Part shown: one piece after another, positions 36,381-44,318 of the stretch
Layout: every line of letters starts with the position of its first letter
How positions within the stretch are numbered: position 1 is the first letter of the stretch
Assembly (NCBI GenBank): GCA_016720395.1
Contig: JADKKR010000001.1
Coordinates: 124,001-188,000, forward strand
Direction of reading: 5' to 3'
Length of the DNA stretch: 64,000 nt
Source: Geobacteraceae bacterium
GTDB taxonomy: Bacteria > Desulfobacterota > Desulfuromonadia > Geobacterales > Pseudopelobacteraceae
Program-made: the position numbers and the translations under genes
Notes under the pieces: model-generated
What the model was told of the DNA's origin: nothing
What the model saw: only the letters and a program-made list of their open reading frames with translations
Database searches by the model: none

Positions 36381-37466
36381 GTGAAGTTTTACCGTCACTG
36401 CGCCGTGATCCTCGCCCTCACCGGCACCATCACCGCCTGCACCGATCAGAAAGCCCCCGCACCGGCAGCGGCGCCGGCAGCCAGACAACCCTCTGCCGCC
36501 CCCAAACCTATAGAGACGACCGCCTTTGCCGCCATCAGCAGCAACATCCGCAAGGCGGCCCTCCTGGCCAACACCTCATCCGCGAAAGCGGCTGCCCCCA
36601 AGGTCAAGTATAACTCCGGTGAAAGCCCAGATTTCGCTAAGAATTGCGGCTGGCCGGTCAACTGTCCGACCCCGCTTCCCGGCTCGATCCTGCCGCAGAA
36701 ACGGATCGTCGCCTACTACGGCAACCCGCTTTCCAAGAAAATGGGAGCGCTGGGGGAATTCCCCAAGGATGAGATGCTGAAGCGACTGAAGGGCGAGGTC
36801 GCAAAATGGCAGGCGGCCGACCCGGCCACTCCGGTACAGCCGGCCCTGCACCTGATCGCCGTGGTGGCCCAGGGTGACCCCGGCAAAGCCGGTAAATACC
36901 GGATGGTCATCCCTGACAAGTTAATCACTCAGGTGCATGAATGGGCCAAAGAAGCCGGCGCCGTTCTGTTCATCGACATCCAGACCGGACATGACGATAT
37001 CCGCAACATACTGCCGCGCTTTGAATGGATCCTGAAGAACCCGGACGTCCACCTGGGGATAGATCCGGAGTTCAACCTGATCGGCAGCGGCAAGAAACCG
37101 GGCACCAAGATCGGCACCTACGACGCGGCCGACATCAACTACGCCTCGGAATATCTGCGGGACCTGGTGAGGAAGTACAATCTTCCTCCCAAGGTCTTCA
37201 CCGTGCACCGTTTCACACGCGGGGGTGTCACCAACGCGAAGGAGATCAAACTGCGGCCTGAGGTGCAGATCGTCATGCATATGGATGGCTGGGGCGCGCC
37301 CTGGCTGAAGCGGGATTCATACAAGGATTATGTGGTGGCCGAGCCGGTCCAGTATACCGGTTTCAAATTGTTCTACAACAACGACACCAAGAAAGGGAAC
37401 CCTTTGATGACTCCGCAGGAAGTCCTGAAATTGAACCCGAAGCCGCTGTATATCCAGTACCAGTAG
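36381..37466 (+). CDS. Lipoprotein of unknown function, possible TIM-barrel
   Basis: From GTG 36381 (AGGA 6 bp upstream) the 361-residue product has a lipoprotein signal ending ITAC, an Ala/Pro-rich linker, and a globular domain with alternating strands and helices: RIVAYYGNPLS, LHLIAVVAQGD, GAVLFIDIQTGHDDI, VHLGIDPEF, KVFTVHRFTRGG, VQIVMHMDGWG. This suggests a TIM-barrel hydrolase-like fold, with acidic residues on strands, but no family was recognised. An ATG at 36306 would lie inside the preceding terminator. Confidence 0.65.
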   Translation: MKFYRHCAVILALTGTITACTDQKAPAPAAAPAARQPSAAPKPIETTAFAAISSNIRKAALLANTSSAKAAAPKVKYNSGESPDFAKNCGWPVNCPTPLPGSILPQKRIVAYYGNPLSKKMGALGEFPKDEMLKRLKGEVAKWQAADPATPVQPALHLIAVVAQGDPGKAGKYRMVIPDKLITQVHEWAKEAGAVLFIDIQTGHDDIRNILPRFEWILKNPDVHLGIDPEFNLIGSGKKPGTKIGTYDAADINYASEYLRDLVRKYNLPPKVFTVHRFTRGGVTNAKEIKLRPEVQIVMHMDGWGAPWLKRDSYKDYVVAEPVQYTGFKLFYNNDTKKGNPLMTPQEVLKLNPKPLYIQYQ

Positions 37467-37585
37467 CGCAGCGCTCCTCATCGCACGCCGGGGGCCATCT
37501 TGATGCCCCGTAGCGGCGAACTGCTGCAGATCCGCACGAAGCGGGTCCGTGAGCAGATCTACCGGAATGAGCTTGATCTGAATTT
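37467..37585 (+). pseudogene. 3'-end relic of a second decarboxylase gene
   Basis: In one frame the DNA after the lipoprotein stop reads HRTPGAILMPRSGELLQIR and then TKRVREQIYRNELDLNF, matching the C terminus of the intact decarboxylase (HRKPGAVMKTRSGELVQIRK, REQIYQNELDVNL) position for position. No other part of the gene remains and the original stop is lost (the frame runs on to 37697). It sits about 1.2 kb downstream of the intact gene. Confidence 0.8.
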
Positions 37586-37621
37586 TCGAGGCCAGGGGCA
37601 CACGTCCCCCGGCCTCTTTTT
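37586..37621 (+). terminator. Terminator after the decarboxylase relic
   Basis: GAGGCCAGGGG...CCCCCGGCCTC stem with T5 tail, the counterpart of the terminator at 36315. It now serves the upstream lipoprotein gene. Confidence 0.75.
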
Positions 37622-37721
37622 ATGCAGTGACAGCACAGGCTGTGGAATTTTGCCTGCCGTGATTGACAATGATCGATTTGCGGCTAGACTTTCCTGACAT
37701 ATCTGCCACAGGAGCCTTACC

Positions 37722-38078
37722 ATGACGAACATAATCGTATCTCACACTCTCGACACACTCGACGCGATTATCAAAGCCTGTGAAGAGATTCAGACGGTTC
37801 TCCACGCACAGGTCGAGAAGACCACCAACCCCACCTATCTGGATGACTTTCAACGGGATATCGTTACGCTGGATAATCTGAAACTTATTATTGTTTCGGT
37901 GTCGGAAGATATTAGGAACGAAACTGTCGGATCCAGCACGGAGCTGCTGCTGAGGATAGCCGCCAATGATTTCAAGCAGAAACTTGCGATCATCCCGGAA
38001 AAGAAGACCCTGCGCAAAGAGATCGAGCAGCTTCTGAAGGATGTCCACAAGGATGTCGTCAAACTCAAGGTCTCCTGA
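37722..38078 (+). CDS. Helical hypothetical protein, 118 residues
   Basis: MTNIIVSHTLDTLDAIIKACEEIQTV and the rest predict an all-helical, charged, cytoplasmic protein with no recognised domain. Its upstream spacing and a weak AGGAG-like site make it plausible. No close neighbour in the same operon. Confidence 0.55.
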   Translation: MTNIIVSHTLDTLDAIIKACEEIQTVLHAQVEKTTNPTYLDDFQRDIVTLDNLKLIIVSVSEDIRNETVGSSTELLLRIAANDFKQKLAIIPEKKTLRKEIEQLLKDVHKDVVKLKVS

Positions 38079-38164
38079 TCCGGCCTGGGTAAAGTTTGAC
38101 TCTCTGATGAGAGAGTAATAATCTAATGGGGATAAGCCCCTTGACCTCTCTACGCAGAGACAAC

Positions 38165-38189
38165 AAAGGCGGCCATATCGGCCGCCTTT
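38165..38189. terminator. Dispersed hairpin with GAATTA flank
   Basis: AAAGGCGGCC / GGCCGCCTTT, 10-bp perfect stem with a 5-base loop, followed by TGAATTA. Small hairpins lie just upstream (CTCTC/GAGAG near 38100 and GGGG/CCCC near 38130). It separates the convergent helical protein and exonuclease genes. Confidence 0.75.
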
Positions 38190-38249
38190 TGAATTAAATC
38201 TGGTGTCCCCCCGCTACCTCCGGGGTCCATCCAGAAGGAGTATACCTTG

Positions 38250-39839
38250 CTAGTAGCTGAGGGCCGCAAACGGAGAGCGGGCCGACGCCTTCAGGGCGTC
38301 GTTCAGGGTCACGATCCCCCTCGCTTCCAGCAGAGGTATCATCTTCAGCAGCACCTCCGCGGTCACGATGGCATCCCCCAGCGCGGTATGGCGGCCGAGA
38401 TTGGTCAGGTTCAGTCGGGCGGCGATCTCATCCAGGGAATGGGACTCCTGGTGGGGGTGAATAATGGAAGAGAGCAGAAGCGTATCCAGCACCGGGTTGT
38501 CGAATTTCACCCCGGTCCGGGGCTCCTTCAGCTGCAGGCAGCGCATGTCAAAAGCCGCATTGTGGGCCACCAGCACAGCCCCCTCCACGAAGTGGCGGAA
38601 GTGGGGCAGCACCTGGTCGATGGTCGGCTGTCCGACCGCCATCTGCTCCGTGATGCCGTGAATCGCCGAGGATGCCTCCGGAATCGGCCGCTGCGGGTCG
38701 ATCAGCTGGTCGATCATCTCCTCCCGGATCAGCTTGCCGTTGACGATCCTCACCGCCCCGATCTGGACAATCTCGTCTCCTGCTGCCGGATCGAGGCCGG
38801 TGGTCTCCGTATCGAAGGCCACGCAGGTCAGCCGGCGCAGTGTCTGCTCCCCCAGTTCCCCCGGGGCTTGGTGATGGAACAGGTCGAACTCATAGAAGGT
38901 CGGCCGGGATTCCCGTACCGTTGGCTGGCCGACGGGGGCCGCCGCCTCCTGCCCTGTCCGGTCCGGCAGCCGGGGCGGCGCGTCAGCAGCCGCAGCCTGC
39001 GGCGCGGTGGTGTCGTCGATGGTAAGGACCAGCCCCGACATGGTGCGGCGGTCACACAGGACGCACTCGTCGTGCTGGCCGCAGTGGAAGCTGAACACCG
39101 GCGCCATGGATATGTTCAGGGGGCGCCCGTCACCATGCTCCACCGTGAACCGGGCGGTCAGGTCAGGCAGACCGGCATCCACAGCCTTCTGCAGCCGCTC
39201 GATCCCTGCGGCCACCTGCTCCCGCGGGATCACGCCGAACAGTGAACGCCCCAGACCGATCCACCCCTCATTCCGCCCGGCCAGGCCGGTGAATTTCTCG
39301 TGGGTCGACGCTTGCAGCAGCGCATGTGCCTGCCGGTTGTAGAGGAGGATCTGGCCATGGATGTTGCAGACCAGCACCCCGGCCGGAAGCTCTGACATCA
39401 GCGCGGCGAAGCGGTTGCGCTCTTCCAGCAGGTCCGCCCGGGCCTCGTAGGTTGCGGTCTCGACCTCCTGCTGCAGTTTCTGGTAGGCGTCCGCCGAGGC
39501 GTTGATGATCCCGGCCAGGTGGGAGACTTCCCGCGCCCCGATGATGGGGACCCGGTGGTCGGGGTTGGAGAGGGAGATCAGCTGGGTCGATTCCGCCATC
39601 CGCATGATCGGAATGATGTAGTAGCGGAACAACAGGCTGACCATGCCGCCGATGACCAGGAACAGGATAAAGGCGCCCAGGAGTGGAAACGGCAGGATCC
39701 GGTCCGCCAGCCCCGACAGATAGGCCTTTTCATGGGGTTCCAGGCTAAACCACGAGCCGAACACGCTTGCGAGGATCACGCCGAAGATGGCGCAGGCAAT
39801 GCCGAGGATGAATATCCAGTACTTGAGGGATGGTTTCAT
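38250..39839 (-). CDS. Membrane sensor-like protein fused to a DnaQ-type 3'-5' exonuclease
   Basis: About 529 residues in this order: two membrane helices (5-30, 50-75), a HAMP-like linker (IIPIMRMAESTQL...), a coiled coil (115-145), a PAS-like domain (from about 147; GVLVCNIHGQILLYN), a Cys/His segment (FHCGQHDECVLC), a Pro/Ala linker, and a DEDD exonuclease (DTETTGL at 343, HNAAFDM, HTALGDA). It looks like a sensor kinase whose kinase part was replaced by an exonuclease. ATG 39845 is an alternative start. Confidence 0.82.
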   Translation of the reverse strand: MKPSLKYWIFILGIACAIFGVILASVFGSWFSLEPHEKAYLSGLADRILPFPLLGAFILFLVIGGMVSLLFRYYIIPIMRMAESTQLISLSNPDHRVPIIGAREVSHLAGIINASADAYQKLQQEVETATYEARADLLEERNRFAALMSELPAGVLVCNIHGQILLYNRQAHALLQASTHEKFTGLAGRNEGWIGLGRSLFGVIPREQVAAGIERLQKAVDAGLPDLTARFTVEHGDGRPLNISMAPVFSFHCGQHDECVLCDRRTMSGLVLTIDDTTAPQAAAADAPPRLPDRTGQEAAAPVGQPTVRESRPTFYEFDLFHHQAPGELGEQTLRRLTCVAFDTETTGLDPAAGDEIVQIGAVRIVNGKLIREEMIDQLIDPQRPIPEASSAIHGITEQMAVGQPTIDQVLPHFRHFVEGAVLVAHNAAFDMRCLQLKEPRTGVKFDNPVLDTLLLSSIIHPHQESHSLDEIAARLNLTNLGRHTALGDAIVTAEVLLKMIPLLEARGIVTLNDALKASARSPFAALSY

Positions 39840-39911
39840 TGTCATGTCAGTGTAGCAGATACATGGCTGCAATCCACAATCGGCGGACAGGGGAAATCAG
39901 AGAAACGACAG

Positions 39912-39940
39912 TGGCTGCCGATTGGTCGTCTTTTGAATTA
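39912..39940. repeat. Decayed dispersed hairpin
   Basis: GGCTGCCGATTGGTCGTC followed by TTTTGAATTA and preceded by AGAAACGACAG, the same flanks as the intact copies but with mismatched arms. Confidence 0.5.
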
Positions 39941-39969
39941 TGTACTATGTCACGAAATTCTTACAATGG

Positions 39970-40251
39970 TTACTGGTTGAATGCCTTTCCCATCATCTGG
40001 GTCCAGGTACGGCATTCACTGACACCTGCACGCCGGTTCGTCTCCACCAGTCGCTCCATATCGGCCAGCAGTTTCCTGCGGTCTTCATCGTCACGGCTGT
40101 TCAGATCAGGTGGAGTGCGGCGCAGTTGTTCCAGGCCCGCTTCGATCGCAGTGCGACAGTTCTCCTCCTTCGGTGCCGGCTGATCCTGGGAGGCCGACGG
40201 GCCGGTAGCCATGCTGATCACAGCCAGTACCGTTAGCAAAGATTGTCTCAT
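39970..40251 (-). CDS. Small exported protein, 93 residues
   Basis: MRQSLLTVLAVISMATGPSAS is a signal peptide; the mature part is helical and charged with two cysteines (NCRTAIEAG and VSECRTW) that could form a disulfide. No family recognised. It lies upstream of the exonuclease gene in the same direction. Confidence 0.6.
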   Translation of the reverse strand: MRQSLLTVLAVISMATGPSASQDQPAPKEENCRTAIEAGLEQLRRTPPDLNSRDDEDRRKLLADMERLVETNRRAGVSECRTWTQMMGKAFNQ

Positions 40252-40386
40252 ACCGCAACCCCCAAATTAGCGACATCCATGATACGTATTGTCAAGGGGG
40301 AGCGGAGATTTCCCATAACCTTACGAACTCCAGCGGTGCCCTTGATTTATTCCTTCATGTCGTCCAATCTTTAAATCTTTCCAAGC

Positions 40387-40407
40387 GGTCCGCATGATCA
40401 TGCGACC
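40387..40407. promoter_or_regulatory. Palindrome that could be an operator
   Basis: GGTC-C-GCATGATCATGC-GACC contains a perfect 12-bp palindrome and near-symmetrical ends. It lies about 130 bp upstream of the haem lipoprotein gene, in an otherwise empty 284-bp AT-rich gap. No regulator was identified. Confidence 0.35.
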
Positions 40408-40535
40408 GGCCATACAACAAGCCTAATTTAGTCTTATTTGTCTTGTCTCCATCTCTCAATAATGTTACAGGTAAATAAAGCTACACCCTGTGACAACATA
40501 TGGTACATCATTATGAGAAATAAAAGGAGTTTTGG

Positions 40536-40796
40536 ATGTTCAAAGTTGTTCTTGTGATGACTGTATCTGTACTTGCAATGTCGGGCTGCAAAGCAAAACC
40601 TGGAATTGGCGAACCCGGATATAATCTGGTGAATTCTAAATGCGGCACATGTCACTTTGCCGGTGTAAAGAAAGCACACGCGACTAAAGAGGAATGGGAT
40701 AAGACCGTAACCCGCATGATGGGTAAAGGGGTAACACTGAACGATACAGAAAAGGCAACAGTGATAGATTTTCTCGTGAAATATTACCACCCATAA
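40536..40796 (+). CDS. Small monohaem cytochrome c lipoprotein
   Basis: An 86-residue precursor with lipobox MSGC and one haem site CGTCH, followed by KEEWDKTVTRMMGKGVTLNDTE, whose Met residues offer a sixth ligand. It should be a periplasmic electron carrier. AGGAG precedes the start. A 40-residue gene follows 36 bp downstream. Confidence 0.85.
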   Translation: MFKVVLVMTVSVLAMSGCKAKPGIGEPGYNLVNSKCGTCHFAGVKKAHATKEEWDKTVTRMMGKGVTLNDTEKATVIDFLVKYYHP

Positions 40797-40832
40797 TACA
40801 GCACGAAAGATCATTCTAAAAGGAGGAAAACC

Positions 40833-40955
40833 ATGGACAAGAAATCTAATTTATTTGACACAATCTTCAAGGTAGCGGTTTTGGCGTTAATGATCGACTG
40901 GACCTTTGCCTTATGGAAGATCGCAGACAATATTGCCAAAGTAATAAAACCGTAG
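40833..40955 (+). CDS. Small membrane protein, 40 residues
   Basis: MDKKSNLFDTIFKVAVLALM continues as IDWTFALWKIADNIAKVIKP: a single hydrophobic helix with charged ends. AGGAGG lies 6 bp before the ATG, which strongly supports translation. It may accompany the haem lipoprotein. Confidence 0.65.
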   Translation: MDKKSNLFDTIFKVAVLALMIDWTFALWKIADNIAKVIKP

Positions 40956-41006
40956 AAGAGCCAATCGGCCCGAATAGAGCACGTGGCGATCTTATCGGTG
41001 TAATTC

Positions 41007-41030
41007 AAAGGGCGCCTTAATGGCGCCCTT
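41007..41030. terminator. GGGCGCC hairpin, relative of the dapL terminator
   Basis: AAAGGGCGCC / GGCGCCCTT with a TTAAT loop. The same stem (AAGGGCGCC / GGCGCCCTT) follows the intact dapL gene at 50841-50865, and here too it adjoins a dapL-like 3' end. Confidence 0.7.
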
Positions 41031-41038
41031 CCTCAAAC

Positions 41039-41090
41039 CTACTTCAAATCCTTCTTGTACCTCCCCACCAGCTCAATTACTTTCTCGCGC
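41039..41090 (-). pseudogene. 3'-end relic of a dapL gene
   Basis: Read on the minus strand this encodes REKVIELVGRYKKDLK and a stop, matching the DapL C terminus RENVIEAVERIKKNLK at 50876-50930 without gaps, next to the same kind of hairpin. Similarity fades upstream of the Arg-Glu. Only about 16 codons remain. Confidence 0.7.
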
Positions 41091-41126
41091 CTGGCTCAAC
41101 GTTCTTTGCTGCCAGGCGGAAACAGC

Positions 41127-41152
41127 AAAAGGCGGCCGATCGGCCGCCTTTT
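41127..41152. repeat. Dispersed hairpin, fully palindromic copy
   Basis: 26 bases, AAAAGGCGGCCGA and its exact mirror half. It is preceded by GGAAACAGC and by a GCCTGGC/GCCAGGC hairpin. Confidence 0.75.
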
Positions 41153-41222
41153 GTACTCGATTTCAATTTTTCATCCAGAAGATACGTTCCCTGATATTGC
41201 CCTGGTGACGATCGCGGCTATC

Positions 41223-41822
41223 TCAGCGCCTTCTGTTATCATTACGCTTTTCTTTCATTATATCCCTGTCCAGACGATCAAGATCGCGATTTATCCTTTT
41301 CCGTTCCCTTGAACTGACCCGGCCATCTGATTTCATGCGGTCGATCTTGTACAGAATCCTGCCCAGCTCCTTGTTGAGCTTGCGGGCCTCCTGCCTGTTG
41401 AGGCTTCCACGTTCAACACCCTGTTCAATCTTTTGCCTTGATTCCTGAATTCTGAAGCGTATTCCCCCACGCCAATCCTGCTGCACTGCGGGAACGGTTG
41501 AGACACCATCATGCTTTTCTTTGAAAATATCCCTGTCCAGCCTGTCCAGGTCACGTTTAATTGTGTCCCGTTCCCCCTGACTGAGATAGCCATCATCTTT
41601 CATGCGGTCTATCCTGTTGAGAATAGTGCCCAACTCTAAATTGAGTTTGTCTGCCTCATGCCTGTTGAGTGAACCCCGTTCGATCCCCTGTTCAATCTTT
41701 TGCTTTGATTCCTGAATCCTGGTGCGGATTCCCCCGCGCCAATCTCCCGGCTCGGCGTAGCCGATTGCTATCGTTCCAAATACAAATACAGCACAGACTG
41801 CCGCCAACATCATCTTTTTCAT
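41223..41822 (-). CDS. Exported protein with an internal duplication
   Basis: The 199-residue precursor has a signal peptide (cleavage near GYAE) and two tandem units of about 80-85 residues, each beginning DWRGGIR(T/F)RIQES and ending RDLDRLDRDI(F/M)KEK. The units are helical and highly charged. Repeat units differ at a minority of positions, so the duplication is old but well kept. No named family recognised. Confidence 0.75.
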   Translation of the reverse strand: MKKMMLAAVCAVFVFGTIAIGYAEPGDWRGGIRTRIQESKQKIEQGIERGSLNRHEADKLNLELGTILNRIDRMKDDGYLSQGERDTIKRDLDRLDRDIFKEKHDGVSTVPAVQQDWRGGIRFRIQESRQKIEQGVERGSLNRQEARKLNKELGRILYKIDRMKSDGRVSSRERKRINRDLDRLDRDIMKEKRNDNRRR

Positions 41823-42196
41823 GCGATTCCTCCTGAAATTAGTGTTTCAATTCGAATATCTACACAGCAACTTACACGCCAAAAAGGACCCACCGGGATT
41901 TCCAGGGTAACAGGCTGAAAACACGGGGTAAGTTGCAAGTAATGTGCGCGGAGTGAAGAAAATCTGCAGGCGGGATCTGTACAATACTATAAAACTGCCA
42001 AATGCGGCGGATCACGTTGCGGCTGACTTCATGGTATGTGCATTGTATCAAGCTTGCGGTTAACATCGAGGCGGTCGAGGTCGAGTCCTCTGTGCGGGAG
42101 GATCCTGGCACCACCTATCTGAAGGTTGTCAGCGGCTTTTTCCCCCGGTTGTTGATCCCTCTGGCAATCCCTCCTGTTTCTGATCACTATGACTTC

Positions 42197-42223
42197 TTGA
42201 CAGTTTTGGTCCTGAATTAGTAT
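42197..42223 (+). promoter_or_regulatory. Possible sigma-70 promoter of the hydrolase gene
   Basis: Consensus TTGACA (42197-42202) and TAGTAT (42218-42223), spaced by 15 bp, about 45 bp before the start codon. The short spacer lowers confidence. The rest of the 446-bp gap from 41823 shows no convincing gene. Confidence 0.35.
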
Positions 42224-42268
42224 TCTTACATTACAATAAATCCTGTCATCACATTAGAGGGGTGATGT

Positions 42269-43042
42269 ATGAAAACGGCCATTATTACAAAGCTATCTCT
42301 TCTGTCGGGCCTGTTGCTGCTGGTTCTGGGGGCTGCCTTTGCCTTTGCTGAGGACGGGGACGAGTCAAAGGTCTCTCAGAGCTGGGACAAGGCGCGTGTC
42401 TATGTTCCGGGAAGCGGCACGGCAGTTACCCCCGATAAGCTGAAAGTCGTTAAACCGGCCCCGGTCATCATATACATGCATGGCTGCGCCGGTTTCAATT
42501 CCGAGAGCGCCGACTGGGGAGAACACCTCAGTTCGCTCGGTTTTATCGTGGTGCAGCCGGACAGCTTTGCCTGGCGGACTGAGCCGAACTGTGACACCAA
42601 GGCAAAAAAATCCGGGCAGTTTCCCAAGGCACACGGTATGAGGCAGCAGGAGATCAAATATGCACGTGAGGCGGTCAGGAATAGCCCGTGGGCAGAGAAG
42701 AACAATATTTTCCTGATGGGATTCAGCGAGGGTGGAAATGCTGCAGCCCGAACCAGGTTAGCCGGGTTCAGTGGAATCATCATTACGGGATGGCGCTGCA
42801 CAAATTCGAAGAATCCCAATTTTGACGGGATCTTCGCCCCGAAGGAAACCCCGATCCTGACGGTGGAATGGAACAGAGATGACTGGCAGACTGAAGCGAC
42901 CAAAGGGTCGTGTTCCGACAAGTTCGGCGACCGCCCGAAGGCAACCCAGCTGCTGCTGCCGGGCAACGGTCATGCGGTGTTCGATCAGGTCAAGGCGCGG
43001 GACGCCGTCGCACAGTTCATCAGGGACAATCTGAAACAGTAA
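42269..43042 (+). CDS. Exported alpha/beta hydrolase (dienelactone hydrolase-like)
   Basis: A 257-residue precursor with a signal peptide (AFAFAEDG). The hydrolase fold shows the oxyanion segment IIYMHGCAGF, nucleophile GFSEGG and the terminal His in GNGHAVFD. It resembles dienelactone hydrolases in layout, but the nucleophile is Ser. Several Cys residues may form disulfides in the periplasm. Substrate unknown. Confidence 0.8.
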   Translation: MKTAIITKLSLLSGLLLLVLGAAFAFAEDGDESKVSQSWDKARVYVPGSGTAVTPDKLKVVKPAPVIIYMHGCAGFNSESADWGEHLSSLGFIVVQPDSFAWRTEPNCDTKAKKSGQFPKAHGMRQQEIKYAREAVRNSPWAEKNNIFLMGFSEGGNAAARTRLAGFSGIIITGWRCTNSKNPNFDGIFAPKETPILTVEWNRDDWQTEATKGSCSDKFGDRPKATQLLLPGNGHAVFDQVKARDAVAQFIRDNLKQ

Positions 43043-43116
43043 ACCCTCCCGGATGACACTACCAGCTCAAGAGGCCAGGGAGCAGCCCATACTCCTTGGG
43101 CTCTTCTGCGTAGAGA

Positions 43117-43150
43117 CCGCAAAAGGCGGCCATTTGGCCGCCTTTTGCGG
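43117..43150. terminator. Dispersed hairpin with 15-bp perfect stem
   Basis: CCGCAAAAGGCGGCC / GGCCGCCTTTTGCGG with an ATTT loop. It separates the convergent hydrolase and SRPBCC genes and is the longest-stemmed copy. CGTAGAGAC just upstream resembles CGCAGAGAC before the 38165 copy. Confidence 0.8.
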
Positions 43151-43177
43151 TCTCCGGAATAATCTATAACGCACTCA

Positions 43178-43621
43178 TCACGGGATTTCAGCCTCGACCA
43201 GCTGCGTCAGCAGCGAGAGCGATTCCTGCCAACCAAGGCAACAGCCCTCAACAGGGATGAGTTCAGGGATTCCCTCCTGCACGATATTCAGTTCGGTTCC
43301 GCACGACACCTCCTTCATGGACACTGTTGTGACCATTTCACCGGACAGGTCGGGGTCGTCAAACATGTCGGTGTTGCGGATGCGCTCATTGGGAACCAGC
43401 TCAAGATACGTCCCGCCAAAAGCAATCGTCTGGCCGCTCGAGAAGTTGGTGAACGACATCTTATATGTGCCGCCGACCCTGACGTCTATCTGATGAACCT
43501 TGGCGGTGAAGCCGTGCGGCGGCATCCATTTGACCAGCGCGTCGGGATCAAGAAACGCCCGATAGACTCTTTCGACCGGTGCGCGCAGGACACGGTGCAG
43601 TCTGACACTGTTATTTGACAT
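43178..43621 (-). CDS. SRPBCC (AHSA1-like) protein 1
   Basis: A 147-residue START-fold protein: HRVLRAPVERVYRAFLDPDALVKWMPPHGF at the N terminus, GGTYKMSFTNF, and the C-terminal GWQESLSLLTQLVEAEIP helix. Such proteins have a hydrophobic pocket for small ligands or co-chaperone activity. AGGAG lies 8 bp upstream of ATG 43621. It follows a second SRPBCC gene by 59 bp. Confidence 0.85.
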   Translation of the reverse strand: MSNNSVRLHRVLRAPVERVYRAFLDPDALVKWMPPHGFTAKVHQIDVRVGGTYKMSFTNFSSGQTIAFGGTYLELVPNERIRNTDMFDDPDLSGEMVTTVSMKEVSCGTELNIVQEGIPELIPVEGCCLGWQESLSLLTQLVEAEIP

Positions 43622-43680
43622 GATCATTGCTCCTTTCTCAGGGTGATAGCTGGTTAGTCCCTGAGTTTTCAGCACTGGAT

Positions 43681-44139
43681 CTAATTCCAGTTATCGATCT
43701 TCAGGTCATGGGGTGAAGGCTTCCCCCTGCCAGTTTCCAGATATTCACGCAGGCTCAGCAGGAACGTGGCCCACTTCATGCTGCAGTGGTAGGTTCCCTC
43801 GACCGCCTCACGCCAGTTCCGGTGGCCGAAGAGGATGATCGTCTGACCGTCCTGCTCTGAAAGTTGGAAGGTGATATCGGTTCCAACCCATTCCTCCGGA
43901 CCCTCAACACAGCGCCAACGGACGTCTGTATTCTTGTTGAGTTCCTGCACTTCCATGACCATCCTGCCCAGTATTTTGCCGGTCTTTGTGAGAAAACGGA
44001 ATTCGATCTTTCCTCCGACCTGTGTATCTCCCGCAACCTCCTCGGTCCACCAACCGGCCAGACCATCCAGGGTTGTCAGTGCCTTATAGACCTGGTCCGC
44101 TGGGGCCTTGATCCCGATTCGATGAAGTATGTCGGCCAT
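43681..44139 (-). CDS. SRPBCC protein 2
   Basis: A 152-residue START-fold protein with HRIGIKAPADQVYKALTTLDGLAGWWTEEV and a C-terminal KWATFLLSLREYLETGRG helix. It is only distantly similar to its neighbour, so the pair is probably not a recent duplication. GGAGG precedes ATG 44139. Confidence 0.85.
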   Translation of the reverse strand: MADILHRIGIKAPADQVYKALTTLDGLAGWWTEEVAGDTQVGGKIEFRFLTKTGKILGRMVMEVQELNKNTDVRWRCVEGPEEWVGTDITFQLSEQDGQTIILFGHRNWREAVEGTYHCSMKWATFLLSLREYLETGRGKPSPHDLKIDNWN

Positions 44140-44318
44140 CTCAACCACCTCCGATACTATTGACTCATGATTGATCGCAGTACTGTCGCAGGCAGCACGC
44201 AAAGGTCATGAAACTGACGGAAGAAAAAACCATTCAGTCCCTCCGCATAGTTATTGAGACATGTGAACGATACGGGGACAAGCGACTCTATTGACAATCA
44301 GCCTGCCCCCGGTCCCAT

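Noticed and set aside
42002..42220. 72-codon plus-strand frame upstream of the exported hydrolase
   Set aside because: No ribosome-binding site, no domain, and it runs over the predicted TTGACA promoter.
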